A stretch of 64,000 nucleotides of DNA from Sulfolobus sp. S-194 (GCF_012222305.1 NZ_CP035730.1:2725527-2789526); one strand, 5' to 3'. Positions 37,715 to 49,048 are shown, numbered from the stretch's first letter. The notes: generated from the sequence alone by a model not told the origin. Program-made: numbers and translations.

Positions 37715-39220
37715 TTATTCTGGAGGAATCTCTTTATAAATCATGTTAAGATCTATTCCTTTCTTCTTATTATACAAATAGGAAACTGCAAACACTGCAG
37801 TAGAAAATACTAATGTTCCTATCACGAAGGCTAAAGTTATTGGATTTGGTGCGCCATTACTATTTACGAAACCGAAATCTGGATTAGTTGCTGAGACATA
37901 GGTAAGATACGAGAAATAACCCGCGGTAATAACTCCGATAGGTACTAATTGATTTACCTTATTTTTAATGCCGTGTACAATACCAGCAATACTAACTATT
38001 AAGAAATATAAAGCACCTAAAACAGTTGCCCCGTATAAAGCTAATGCGTTTTGTGACCCTATAAATACAATAACCCCTAAGAAAAATCCAGTAGCAAATA
38101 GATCCAGCAAATGGGTGAAGATGGGACTACCGTTTTTAGTTACATTTGTTAGTACAGATGGAAGCACTCTATCAAAAGCCATTGCAAATATGTATCTTGA
38201 GAAAACTATGGCACCGTATGCTAATATGAATACTTCCCAAGCAATTAGACCGATCCCAATTATCCATTGTAAAACCTCATTACCTGCAAGACCTATTGCA
38301 GCAGTCCAGAAAGTGAAGATAAAACCATTATTAATATACTGAGCAGTTACAAAATTATAACCACCGGCATAATACATGACACCATAACCAGCCGTTACTA
38401 TTATGAATGTTAAAATAAGACTTATAAATACGTTATATTTTAACGAATTTTTACCCTTAATTTCTGCTGCAATAGCTGGACCGGCTTGCATCCATGGGAA
38501 TGTATATAAAGCTAAGAATGGCAACATAAATAGCGTCGCGCCCCAACTGAAAGAGGGCCCGGAATATGAGGCAACACTTCCACCTAATGCCGAAATAACC
38601 TCACTACTTTTTGTCACAAAATCGCTTACATTAGCTAAAATTACACCCATTGCGATGATAGTCGTTGAGAGTGAAACAATTCCTAACACAGATATTAGTG
38701 AATAACCCCATTTTGCCCTTACAATATTAACAGCTATAATTATAGCGAATATTATAAAACCTAAAATAAATGAATAGATTGGTTGAGTCAATATACTACC
38801 TAGATTTACAAGTCCTTGGTTTGAATTTAATGTTCCAATCTCACTAAATACCGTCTGAATTGCTGATGATGCGAAAAATGCTGTTAAAGCAAAATAGGCT
38901 AATGACTCAATCATTAGTGATAATGCCATTACAGTACCTATACCACCATTAAGTATTCTAGAAATCCAAACATAATCTCCACCAGTTCTTGGAATTTTAG
39001 TTACAAAATAGGTGTAAATATAAGCTTGCGGTAAGGCGAATAAAAATCCTATTAAAGTAGCTATAAGTAAATTAGAACCAGGTTGGACATAAGGAGTAAT
39101 TGAAGTAAATAATGCCAAACCAGCTGACATATTTCCTATGTTTAACATGATAACATCAAGGAAGTTTACTTGCTTGATTAACCCCGAACTCTCTCTTATG
39201 AAAAGGTGTGATTTTTCCAT
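37715..39220 (-). CDS. APC superfamily amino acid permease
   Basis: 501 residues with about 12-13 helices. The helix 1 region is VIMLNIGNMSAGLALFTSIT and the segment after helix 2 is KIPRTGGDYVWISRILNGGI, both typical APC positions (the latter corresponds to the conserved P-x-x-GG loop). Likely an amino acid importer. Upstream lies ATTTTTAAACTTATG as the TATA region, overlapped by an inverted repeat GTTTAAA-N15-TTTAAAC (39252-39280) that may bind a regulator. Confidence 0.87.
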   Translation of the reverse strand: MEKSHLFIRESSGLIKQVNFLDVIMLNIGNMSAGLALFTSITPYVQPGSNLLIATLIGFLFALPQAYIYTYFVTKIPRTGGDYVWISRILNGGIGTVMALSLMIESLAYFALTAFFASSAIQTVFSEIGTLNSNQGLVNLGSILTQPIYSFILGFIIFAIIIAVNIVRAKWGYSLISVLGIVSLSTTIIAMGVILANVSDFVTKSSEVISALGGSVASYSGPSFSWGATLFMLPFLALYTFPWMQAGPAIAAEIKGKNSLKYNVFISLILTFIIVTAGYGVMYYAGGYNFVTAQYINNGFIFTFWTAAIGLAGNEVLQWIIGIGLIAWEVFILAYGAIVFSRYIFAMAFDRVLPSVLTNVTKNGSPIFTHLLDLFATGFFLGVIVFIGSQNALALYGATVLGALYFLIVSIAGIVHGIKNKVNQLVPIGVITAGYFSYLTYVSATNPDFGFVNSNGAPNPITLAFVIGTLVFSTAVFAVSYLYNKKKGIDLNMIYKEIPPE

Positions 39221-39306
39221 AAATCTCCGTTTTTGCTAATCTCTCCCATAAGTTTAAAAATTTTACTTATCTGTTTAAACGTCTTACGGAATCTTATCCT
39301 TCTTCA

Positions 39307-39324
39307 TTTACTTAATTAAGTAAA
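39307..39324. promoter_or_regulatory. 18-bp perfect palindrome before molybdenum hydroxylase gene
   Basis: TTTACTTAATTAAGTAAA is perfectly self-complementary over 18 bp. It ends about 8 bases before the TATA-like AAATTTTTATG of the gene starting at GTG 39365, in the place where archaeal activators or repressors bind. The divergent APC gene starts at 39220, so it could control both. Confidence 0.6.
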
Positions 39325-39364
39325 ATGGCAAAATTTTTATGCAATGTATGATTCTTCATAAAAT

Positions 39365-41557
39365 GTGTACGTTGGCCAACGTGTTAAAAGGAAAGAAGAC
39401 CTTAAATTAATAACCGGAACTGGTAGATATGTTGATGATATAGAAATTCCGGGAAATCTTTATATAGCAATTTTAAGAAGTAGTGTTCCTCATGCCAAAT
39501 TAAAGAAAATAGAGTATAGTGATGCATTAAAACTAAATGGTGTTTATGGAGTAATAACAGGTTTAACAATTCCAGTAGAGAATAGACCAAGAAACTTTCC
39601 AATGGCAAAAGATGAAATCCTATACATGGGGCAACCTATAGCAGCCGTCCTAGCTAAAGATCGCTACGTCGCAGTTGATGCTCTCGATTATATTTCGTAT
39701 GATTATGAAGAATTACCAGCAATTATAGACCCAGAGGAAGCTATAAATAGTAAGGTAAAAGCTATAGAGAATTATGATAATGTAATTTATAAGAAGATTT
39801 ATTCTGGTGGAAATGCTGAAGAAGCTTATGAAAAATCTGACGTAAAAATTGAGGAGAAATTGGTGATTTCAAGGGTTTACGCTGCACCTATGGAACCTAG
39901 AGGGTTAGTAGTAGATTATCAACAAGATAGATTAACAGTATATGCCTCTACACAATCTCCACACTACATGAGGTCATTCTTACTTTCAGCATTCGGAGAT
40001 AAGGTAAATGATATTAGAGTGATTCAAGCAGATGTTGGTGGAGCCTTCGGTTCAAAACTTTTTCCATATCCAGAAGATTATATAGCTGTATTTGCTGCGT
40101 TAATTTACAAAAGACCAGTCAAGCTAATAAATTCTAGGAGAGATGACATATTTTCAACATACCATTCTAGAGGCCAAATACATAAAGTTAAAGTTGGTAC
40201 TTCTAAGGATGGCAAAATAAATTCTATACTAGATGATTTAATCATTGACCTTGGTGCCGGTTGGCATGGTACTTACTTAGCTGATATTCCAGCAACTCTA
40301 ATTACCGGTCCTTATGACATTAAGAATGCTAAAGTTAATGTATTTGGTGTGTTAACAAACAAGACCCCTCTTGACCAATACAGAGGTGCTGGAAGACCAG
40401 AAGCTGCATTTGTTTATGAGAGAATAATGGATATTGTTGCTGATGAACTAAAGATTGATCCAATTGAATTGAGGAGAAAGAATCTAATTCAATCGACACC
40501 TTACAAGAACGTTATGGGTTTAACATACGATAGTGGTGATTATAATGCTTTACTTACTAAGGCCGAAAGTTACTATAGAGAACTGGAACAAAGGGCAGAA
40601 GAATTAAGAAAACAAGGAAAGAGAGTTGGTGTTGGTCTTTCATTTTATATTGAGCAAAATAACTTCGGCCCTTGGGAGAGCGCATCAGTTAGACTTCTTT
40701 CCAACGGAAAAGTTGAGGTTGTGATAGGTGCGGCACCTCACGGTCAAGGTACGGCGACCGGAATAGCTCAAATAGTGGCTGATGAATTAGGAATTAGTAT
40801 CGATGATGTTGAAGTCACATGGGGTGACACTGATAAAATATCTAACGCATTTGGAACTTATGGTAGTAGAAGTCTAACATTAGCTGGGAACGCTGCACTC
40901 CTTGCAAGTAGAAAATTAAAAGAAAATATCATGAGATTAGCTGCACAATTCATGAAGAGTGATGTTGAAGAACTGCAATATAAAGATGGTAAAGTATTTA
41001 ACCCTAAGACTGGTAAGTCGATTACACTAAAGGAATTAGCTAGAAAAGTTACAAGTAATCTAGGTGGAGTTTGGAGATATAAAGCAGAACCTACATTAGA
41101 GGCTACAGCATCTTTTGGGTTTGACAATTATACATTCCCATATGGTTCACACATAGCTATGGTTGAAGTCACTGAAGAAGGAGTAGTTAAAGTATTGGAC
41201 TATGTTGCTATAGATGATATTGGTGTCGTTGTTAATCCGATGTTAGCTGAAGGTCAAGTACATGGTGGAGTAATTCAAGGATTTGGAGAGACCGTACTGG
41301 AGCAGATTGTTTATGATAATAACGGCAATTTATTAACATCAACATTTGCAGACTATCTAATTCCATCAGCTCTTGAATCGTTTAACATGAAATGGTTATA
41401 TATGGAAATTGGTAAATCAAGTGCACCATTACCAGCAAAAGGAATAGGTGAAGGTGCTACAATTGGAGCTCCGCCAGCGTTAATTAGGGCTATAGAAAGG
41501 GCAATAGGTAAACGATTAACTACCTTGCCGGTAAGAATGGAAGAATTAAGTAAATAA
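39365..41557 (+). CDS. Molybdenum hydroxylase large subunit (xanthine oxidase family)
   Basis: 730 residues of the aldehyde oxidoreductase/CO dehydrogenase large-subunit family, which bind molybdopterin cytosine dinucleotide and oxidise aldehydes or heterocycles. Seen: RKEDLKLITGTGRYVDDI, MGQPIAAVLAKDRYVA, VGGAFGSKLFPYPEDY, DQYRGAGRPEA, HGQGTATGIAQIVADELG and the catalytic glutamate region GIGEGATIGAPPALIRA. In Sulfolobales such a subunit forms glyceraldehyde oxidoreductase with FAD and 2Fe-2S subunits, but neither is adjacent here; partners must be encoded elsewhere. GTG 39365 follows AAATTTTTATGC by about 25 bases, suggesting a leaderless message. Confidence 0.9.
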   Translation: MYVGQRVKRKEDLKLITGTGRYVDDIEIPGNLYIAILRSSVPHAKLKKIEYSDALKLNGVYGVITGLTIPVENRPRNFPMAKDEILYMGQPIAAVLAKDRYVAVDALDYISYDYEELPAIIDPEEAINSKVKAIENYDNVIYKKIYSGGNAEEAYEKSDVKIEEKLVISRVYAAPMEPRGLVVDYQQDRLTVYASTQSPHYMRSFLLSAFGDKVNDIRVIQADVGGAFGSKLFPYPEDYIAVFAALIYKRPVKLINSRRDDIFSTYHSRGQIHKVKVGTSKDGKINSILDDLIIDLGAGWHGTYLADIPATLITGPYDIKNAKVNVFGVLTNKTPLDQYRGAGRPEAAFVYERIMDIVADELKIDPIELRRKNLIQSTPYKNVMGLTYDSGDYNALLTKAESYYRELEQRAEELRKQGKRVGVGLSFYIEQNNFGPWESASVRLLSNGKVEVVIGAAPHGQGTATGIAQIVADELGISIDDVEVTWGDTDKISNAFGTYGSRSLTLAGNAALLASRKLKENIMRLAAQFMKSDVEELQYKDGKVFNPKTGKSITLKELARKVTSNLGGVWRYKAEPTLEATASFGFDNYTFPYGSHIAMVEVTEEGVVKVLDYVAIDDIGVVVNPMLAEGQVHGGVIQGFGETVLEQIVYDNNGNLLTSTFADYLIPSALESFNMKWLYMEIGKSSAPLPAKGIGEGATIGAPPALIRAIERAIGKRLTTLPVRMEELSK

Positions 41558-41600
41558 TGTCTTTTTACCGCTTAAATAATCTTCTTTGAGAATAACTTAA

Positions 41601-42878
<1,278 letters not shown>

Positions 42879-42881
42879 AGA

Positions 42882-43733
42882 ATGGAGGAGTTACAACTTG
42901 ACAAACTTTTATCGGAAGAGAACTTATCAACATTAAACAAATTACTTTCAATTTTTTCTGAGGCAGAAAATAAATATGGTTTACTTTCATTGGTTGAAGG
43001 TGCTGTTAGTGATGAAGAATTAATAGGGAAGGTACTAAATAGTGTGGTTACTGATACTACTCTAAATCTACTGCAGAAATGGAATAACATAACTAAAATG
43101 TTAGAAACTTTAAGCGATGAAGAAACACTAGGGACTCTTTTACAAACACTTGATTTAATGAAACTCCTTAACAAGAGTGGAATATTAGATCCCATAAAAG
43201 GGATTTTACAAGATGAAGATACACTAGGAAAAGTGATGTCAGCATTAGTTAATGATAACACGCTCAATTTACTCAGTAATTGGAATAATTTATTAAAACT
43301 TCTAGAGGTAGTTTCTAGGGAAGATGTAATAAATAACGTAAGTGAATTAATGGACTTATATAACAAGTTAAAGTCTCTCGGACTAATAGATGTTTTGAAG
43401 GGAATTGCTGAAGATGAAGATACTATTGGTAAAGTTATGAATGGAATAGTTAATGATTTCACAATGAATCTTTTAGCTCATTGGAATGAGATTGTTAATG
43501 ACCTAAGTAGATTTGACTTAACTAACTTTAAGTACTATACTCTTCTAATTAACGAAACTGGTGAAGCATTAAAAGAAGAAAAAATAGAAAGGATTACGCA
43601 TTGGTGGCAACTTTTAGGCCTATTAAAAGACCCAGAAATTCAAGTAGGTTTAGGAGTTGTAATTGCAGTATTAAGACATATAGGAAAATATCATATGAAA
43701 TATATTGATCAAAACCGTACTATTACTTCATAA
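42882..43733 (+). CDS. DUF1641 repeat protein linked to sqr
   Basis: 283-residue helical protein with three copies of a motif resembling DExxGKVxxxxVxDxTLNLLxxW (examples: DEELIGKVLNSVV, DEDTLGKVMSALVNDNTLN, DEDTIGKVMNGIVNDFTMN), then a C-terminal part WWQLLGLLKDPEIQVGLGVV with a short amphipathic or membrane-touching helix. DUF1641 proteins are often encoded beside sulfide:quinone oxidoreductases or formate dehydrogenases and are thought to be accessory factors. Operon with sqr (3-base gap); probable role in assembly or membrane placement of SQR. Confidence 0.82.
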   Translation: MEELQLDKLLSEENLSTLNKLLSIFSEAENKYGLLSLVEGAVSDEELIGKVLNSVVTDTTLNLLQKWNNITKMLETLSDEETLGTLLQTLDLMKLLNKSGILDPIKGILQDEDTLGKVMSALVNDNTLNLLSNWNNLLKLLEVVSREDVINNVSELMDLYNKLKSLGLIDVLKGIAEDEDTIGKVMNGIVNDFTMNLLAHWNEIVNDLSRFDLTNFKYYTLLINETGEALKEEKIERITHWWQLLGLLKDPEIQVGLGVVIAVLRHIGKYHMKYIDQNRTITS

Positions 43734-43893
43734 ACATTTTTATAACAAGTTCAAAGTGGTACAAACCTGGTTAAAAACAATGAATTTTTAGCTTTTTAAG
43801 ATTTTAACTATACTTACTCATATTGACTTCTTACCCTTCCGCACTATAATAATATAAAAAGAACTTAACAGAGACTTAATCTAAAAATTAGAA

Positions 43894-44028
43894 TTAAAGT
43901 CTACATTCTATCTCTATTACATAATTTTCTTTTTTGTCTCCCACGAAAAGTATTAAGCCGTTAACAGTATTTACAAAGGTCGGGATTAATGGAGCCCAAA
44001 CCCCCTCTCCTCTCCGTGGTAAACCCAA
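43894..44028 (-). CDS. Candidate 44-residue gene with strong Shine-Dalgarno
   Basis: On the minus strand AAGGAGGTGATT (44040-44029), a perfect match to the archaeal anti-SD, is followed directly by TTG 44028 and an open frame to TAA 43894. The product contains GLPRRGEGVWAPLIPTF and VNGLILFVGDKKENYVIEI. Local G+C is well above that of the flanks. It could be an intact microprotein or the tail of a decayed gene: the frame is also open for about ten codons upstream of the SD. No family recognised. Confidence 0.4.
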   Translation of the reverse strand: MGLPRRGEGVWAPLIPTFVNTVNGLILFVGDKKENYVIEIECRL

Positions 44029-44690
44029 AATCACCTCCTTGAAAATAAATCTATAGTGTTAACGAGTGTGTCCTATATAGGCATTTTTAGCTGATCTTAT
44101 GCTCGAAGTTTGACCGAAAGATTTATTATTGAACACCATAGTGTTGTCATTGAGTTACTTATCTCTCTATATTAAAATAAGGTATGCAAAATCTTATATT
44201 GTACTAATATCTGAAAAGATTTTCCTTAGTTTAACAAATTTAGATACTAATGACTGTATTTTCTAGTGGAATTCTGAATGAATAAAATTGTTCTTCACTC
44301 TAATTTTTCTGAATATAATTTAGCATTTTACGTAAAAATCCTACGTTGAAATAGTTTTTAAACGAATATGATTTTATAGTATAAAATTTTCATCTAATAG
44401 TGATAAATTTATTCTCTTTGAGATGAAATATAGTATAAATATTTATGATATCCTTTGAAATAATTATTAACTGTCACGATTTTCCGATAAATGCTATATA
44501 ATTCTTCTATTTCGCTTTTCCTTTAGTCTACTTTTTGATGCAAGAGTATGAGGAGTTTCAGAAGATCATTCTACGCTGATAGGAGAGGAATAAAATTTAA
44601 AGAATCTCATCTCGATTTTTGTTTTTGCTAATATGGATATAAAATCGCTTTTATGGAAAAATTTTTAAATGTGGAAGCATATTATTAAGC
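44029..44690. other. Intergenic region with truncated MITE and S53 promoter
   Basis: Besides the Shine-Dalgarno of the candidate gene at 43894-44028, this stretch holds a truncated MITE at 44137-44200 and, at the right end, the promoter of the S53 protease gene: AAATTTTTAAAT (44659-44670), about 25 bases before ATG 44691. The rest is AT-rich without a supported gene. Confidence 0.5.
44137..44200 (+). mobile_element. MITE copy C, truncated left half
   Basis: Begins CATAGTGTTGTCATTGAG, continues TTACTTATCTCTCTATATTA and AAAATAAGGTATGCAAAATC, then similarity to the other copies stops. Only about the left half is left, with several substitutions, so this is the oldest or most damaged member of the family in the window. 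Confidence 0.65.
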
Positions 44691-47600
44691 ATGCAGAGTA
44701 AGGCATTATTTCTATCTCTCTTTTTTATATTATCAATCCTAACCCCACTATTAACGGTAACACAAACGCAGTATATTCCTCCAACTCAATTAAACGGCTT
44801 TCATAAAATCGGTAGTTTACCTAGTAATGATAAAGTAATATTTACAGTATATATTCCTCTTAAGAACTTAGGACTACTATATTACTATGCTTATGCTGTA
44901 TCAAACCCATCATCGCCGTTATATCATCACTTTCTAAATAAAACACAAATTGAAAAATTATTTTATCCAACCACAGAATACGAGAAAGTTTTACAATATC
45001 TAGAGGAGAATGGTTTTAATATATTGTTTACCGCTTCAGATTCAGTAATTGTAGCTGAAGGAACTGTGGCTCAGATTGAAAGTGCTCTTGGTGTAAATTA
45101 TGCAGTATATTCTAATGGTTCAGTTACATATTATACCGTTTATGGACTTCCTAAACTACCAGTATATGTGGTATCTAATAATATAACTACAATATTCTTT
45201 AACCATCCAACAACTTTAATAACTCAAAAAGATTTAGAAAAATTCTACCACACTATTAATCAAACGTTTTCAATTGAGGCTTATTGGCCAACAGCATTGC
45301 AAAAAGTGTATAACTTAACTTTCTTATTTAATAATGGATATGAGGGACAAAACTACACTATTGGAATTTTAGACTTTTATGGTGATCCTTACATTGTACA
45401 ACAATTAGCATATTTTGATAAAATAACCGGGTTACCAAATCCACCAAACTTTACAATAATTCCTATTGGTCCTTACAATCCAAATCTCGGAATATTAACT
45501 GGTTGGGCTGGAGAGATTAGTCTAGATGTTGAAATCGCTCATACAATGGCTCCTAAAGCAAATATAACCTTGTATATTGCTAATCTTAATTTACCTTTAT
45601 CTGCGGTAATTTCTTACATAGTCGCGCAAGATAAGGTTGATGTGCTTTCTCAAAGTTTTAGCATACCAGAATCGTTTTTCTCTACATTCAATGGCGAACT
45701 ATTCTACTCATGTGTGGTTTTAACTGATGAATATTATGCTATGGGTGTTACAGAAGGGATAACATTCTTAGCAAGTAGCGGCGATGCTGGAGGAAGTGGT
45801 TATAGCAATGGACCTATTGGAACTGTAGGGTATCCTTCAGTATCTCCCTACGTAATAGCTGTAGGAGGTACAACTGTATATATACAATTCCCTAATGGAT
45901 CTTATTATCAGACTGCTTGGTCAAATTACGGTTTCGTTCCAAATGATGTAAATTATGGTGGTTCAACCGGTGGAATAAGTATTGTTGAACCTAAACCCTG
46001 GTATCAATCTAGCTTATCTACTTCAGTAACTTATCCCGACGGAAGAGAGGTCCCAGAAATTTCCGCTAATGCCAACGTATATCCCGGAGTATACATAGTT
46101 TTACCAGGTAACGTAACAGGGATAACTGGAGGTACAAGTGAGTCTTCGCCTTTAACTGCTGGAGCTTTAGTTACGGTTATGAGCTATCTCCACAAAAAAT
46201 TAGGTTTGATTACTCCAACTCTCTACATGATTGCTGAAAATTCATCATTATATAATAAAGTATTCTATCCAATAACTTATGGTTATAACATACCATGGGT
46301 CGCGAGTTATGGTTACAACTTAGTCACCGGTTGGGGTACAATAAACTTTGGTGAATTAGCAACTACTTTACAAACATTTAAACCATCGCCTAGCTTATCA
46401 ATAGTTGTTAACGTTTATAATACCTCTGGTGAAACTCCAGAAGAGTTTTTCCCTGGAGAGGAGATGTTAATAACTGCAAATATTACCTACACTGGTGTTT
46501 CAGTAACTTCTGGAACGTTTTTTGTTACTATAGAATCTGTTTATGGTAATACAACTACTGTTGAGTTAGCATATAATCCTACTTCAAAAGAATGGACAGC
46601 AACTGTTACTTTACCATCTACAGCTGTTGGTGTTATTTTTGTTTATGTTTATGGTTCATCAGATGGAATTAAAGGGCTAGGCTACTATGAAACATTCTCT
46701 GGATATTATGTCCAATTTCTAAATCCAATTACTGGCGTGCCTTTTGATAGTAATGTGACTCAGGTTATAGAGGCTGAGATATATAACGTGTATGGGACTC
46801 CAGCACCCACTAATCAGATTTTTACCCTTACTTTATACAGTTATAATATTACTAGCAATTTGTATGCTGATGTAGGTGGAGTGACATTAACTTATAATCC
46901 TCATATAGGAGCTTGGGTGGGAATACTATCATCTTTGCCACCTGGAGTAATCTTAGCTGAAGCTAACGGTGCTTATGGTTTTGATGCCTTTATGAACGGA
47001 ATATATTTGCAAACAATGTTTATACTACCAGATGTAGTTGTTGAACCGGGTGCAGTTGGAGGAGGTCAATCCATAGTTATTGAAGGTCTGCCAGAGCCAC
47101 CATCATCATTATTGTTTACTAATCCTTTCACCTATTATGATATTTTATACGGTTCTAATATAACTGCAAAGTTGATAAACCCAAGTGGCGAAGTAATTAG
47201 TGAGTCTAGAATATTATTTAACCCTATAACGGATGAATACGAAGGTTACTTACCAGTACCTAAGAATGCTCAAGCTGGAGTTTATACAATAATTCTTAAC
47301 GCGGTTTACAATTCATTTTCACTTGGAGAATATATAACTGGACAGTTTTACGGTCAAATATATATTACACCAACGTATAATGTTCCACAAATTGAAACGG
47401 TAAGATATGCTTATGAGGGAGAGACAATTAATATTTATGCTAATATAACATATCCTAACGGTACTGAAGTAAAATTTGGAATGTATTCTGCTGATGTTTA
47501 CCCAACAATACTCTCTAGTGAGTATTCTATAATAAGTACTCTAATTCAGATACCCTTATGGTATAATCCCTCATTAGGCTTATGGGTAGGCAATATAACT

Positions 47601-48563
47601 TTACCATCATCATACTCTTTAGGCAATCTAACTTACTTTGCAACAACTTATTTTGGAGTACCATTTGAGATCCTGGTTACTGGGGTCTCAGCTGATGGGA
47701 TTCCAACAACAACAAACATATCTGCTGAGCATACATTCTATGTCTTACCATATACTCAAGTTAAGGGACAAATAATTGATCTGGGACAAACTTATAACGC
47801 TTATTTAGTAGATGATATTATAGAGGGAAATGTCACCTTAATGAATGACATACTTTATAATGATACTATTGAAGGGCACGTGACTATTATAAATTCTAAC
47901 GTATCTCTTATATATGTAAAAGATTCCAGTATAAGTATTGTATCCTCTACAGTTGATAGTATATATGCTTACAACTCTAACGTCACTTTAATAGATACTA
48001 CAGCTAAGTTCTTAAACTTAAGTTCATCTAAGCTTACTCTAATTAGCTCAAAGCTGATCAGCATAACACCTTCACTACCGATTGTAACAATTACATCTCC
48101 TAAACCGAATTCAAACGTAACTGGTACAATTACAGTATCTTACACAATTACGGGGACTGATATATCTGAGGTTGAAATATTACTAAACGGTCAATTAGTA
48201 AAAACAGTTACTGTGATGCCAAGTACATCTCCTATAATGGGCAATTACTCGTTGAATACTGCCATGTATCCAGATGGGACTTACAATATTACTGTTGTGG
48301 CTATACAAAATGACGGTCTATCAAGCAGTTCATCAGTATTTGTTAATTTCGAAAACCAGTTATCATCACTAAATACAGCTTTAAGCGGCGATGTAAGCTC
48401 GATCAATTCTCACATATCCTCACTAGGAAATACATTAAGTAGTGACGTTAGTGCATTAAATAATAATATAAGTAGTGCAAAGACCTATGCATTTGTAGGT
48501 ATCGTATTAGCTATAATAGGTATAATAATCGGCATTGTGGCTTTAATAATAAGAAGAAGATAA
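44691..48563 (+). CDS. S53-family (sedolisin/kumamolisin-like) surface protease, C-terminally anchored
   Basis: 1290 residues. Signal peptide (LFLSLFFILSILTPLLTV), a pro-domain typical of S53 (SSPLYHHFLNKTQIEKLFYP, SALGVNYAVYSNG), then the catalytic domain: GEISLDVEIAHTMAPKANI provides the Glu/Asp pair (about residues 275 and 279) and GITGGTSESSPLTAGALV the serine (about 483). S53 enzymes work at acid pH, fitting secretion by an acidophile. About 700 further residues form beta-rich stalk domains (an Ig-like piece ITSPKPNSNVTGTITVSYTI and a beta-helix-like SNVSLIYVKDSSISIVSSTV), a short coiled coil (LNTALSGDVSSINSHISSLG) and a final membrane anchor VGIVLAIIGIIIGIVALII with RRR. Probably S-layer-associated. 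Confidence 0.88.
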   Translation: MQSKALFLSLFFILSILTPLLTVTQTQYIPPTQLNGFHKIGSLPSNDKVIFTVYIPLKNLGLLYYYAYAVSNPSSPLYHHFLNKTQIEKLFYPTTEYEKVLQYLEENGFNILFTASDSVIVAEGTVAQIESALGVNYAVYSNGSVTYYTVYGLPKLPVYVVSNNITTIFFNHPTTLITQKDLEKFYHTINQTFSIEAYWPTALQKVYNLTFLFNNGYEGQNYTIGILDFYGDPYIVQQLAYFDKITGLPNPPNFTIIPIGPYNPNLGILTGWAGEISLDVEIAHTMAPKANITLYIANLNLPLSAVISYIVAQDKVDVLSQSFSIPESFFSTFNGELFYSCVVLTDEYYAMGVTEGITFLASSGDAGGSGYSNGPIGTVGYPSVSPYVIAVGGTTVYIQFPNGSYYQTAWSNYGFVPNDVNYGGSTGGISIVEPKPWYQSSLSTSVTYPDGREVPEISANANVYPGVYIVLPGNVTGITGGTSESSPLTAGALVTVMSYLHKKLGLITPTLYMIAENSSLYNKVFYPITYGYNIPWVASYGYNLVTGWGTINFGELATTLQTFKPSPSLSIVVNVYNTSGETPEEFFPGEEMLITANITYTGVSVTSGTFFVTIESVYGNTTTVELAYNPTSKEWTATVTLPSTAVGVIFVYVYGSSDGIKGLGYYETFSGYYVQFLNPITGVPFDSNVTQVIEAEIYNVYGTPAPTNQIFTLTLYSYNITSNLYADVGGVTLTYNPHIGAWVGILSSLPPGVILAEANGAYGFDAFMNGIYLQTMFILPDVVVEPGAVGGGQSIVIEGLPEPPSSLLFTNPFTYYDILYGSNITAKLINPSGEVISESRILFNPITDEYEGYLPVPKNAQAGVYTIILNAVYNSFSLGEYITGQFYGQIYITPTYNVPQIETVRYAYEGETINIYANITYPNGTEVKFGMYSADVYPTILSSEYSIISTLIQIPLWYNPSLGLWVGNITLPSSYSLGNLTYFATTYFGVPFEILVTGVSADGIPTTTNISAEHTFYVLPYTQVKGQIIDLGQTYNAYLVDDIIEGNVTLMNDILYNDTIEGHVTIINSNVSLIYVKDSSISIVSSTVDSIYAYNSNVTLIDTTAKFLNLSSSKLTLISSKLISITPSLPIVTITSPKPNSNVTGTITVSYTITGTDISEVEILLNGQLVKTVTVMPSTSPIMGNYSLNTAMYPDGTYNITVVAIQNDGLSSSSSVFVNFENQLSSLNTALSGDVSSINSHISSLGNTLSSDVSALNNNISSAKTYAFVGIVLAIIGIIIGIVALIIRRR

Positions 48564-48707
48564 AATATTTTTTCTATTTCTTTTTAAATATTCATTATAT
48601 ATATTATGGTGATCCTAATATTAAACTGTTGATCAGGAAAATTTCGTTGAAGAGGAGATATTTAATATTAAGTTTTTACTTTAATATAAAAATTAAATAT
48701 TTTATAC

Positions 48708-49008
48708 CTAGAAAATCACATCTAATTTAACCAAATACTTAGCTTTATCAATAAGGTATTGCGGAGCATTCAGCGCATTTAACAAGCTTTATATTGTATG
48801 GCCAGTTTTAGGTTGGTCTGATACCATAAAAATAAGCTTTGACAGCAAGCAAACTCAGTAGCTCGTTATGATTTGAAAAATGCCCATTATAGAATCCACC
48901 GTTAAGCTCATGCTTAGCGCTCTTTAAAGTAAGCTTAGCTGATTTGAACCATCTATCAAATTCATTTTTTATCTCTACATATTTATTAATAAGTGATAAT
49001 TTTATCAT
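48708..49008 (-). pseudogene. HEPN-domain toxin relic
   Basis: The minus-strand frame from 49008 gives WFKSAKLTLKSAKHELNGGF, the beginning of a HEPN domain. The expected continuation WAFFKS-RATEFA is in another frame (with a stop), VKAYFYGIRPT returns in the first, and KTGHTI-SLLNALNAPQYLI then LIDKAKYLVKLDVIF appears in a third frame up to TAG 48708. At least two frameshifts and two stops have thus destroyed a HEPN protein of normal size. No MNT nucleotidyltransferase partner is adjacent; a MITE sits 40 bp upstream. Confidence 0.7.
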
Positions 49009-49048
49009 TAAAATTTATTTTTCTAACCTTAATATGTTGGCTACTAAT

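Noticed and set aside
44029..44040. AATCACCTCCTT as the 3' end of a 16S rRNA fragment
   Set aside because: No other 16S sequence is adjacent; on the minus strand it makes sense as a Shine-Dalgarno.
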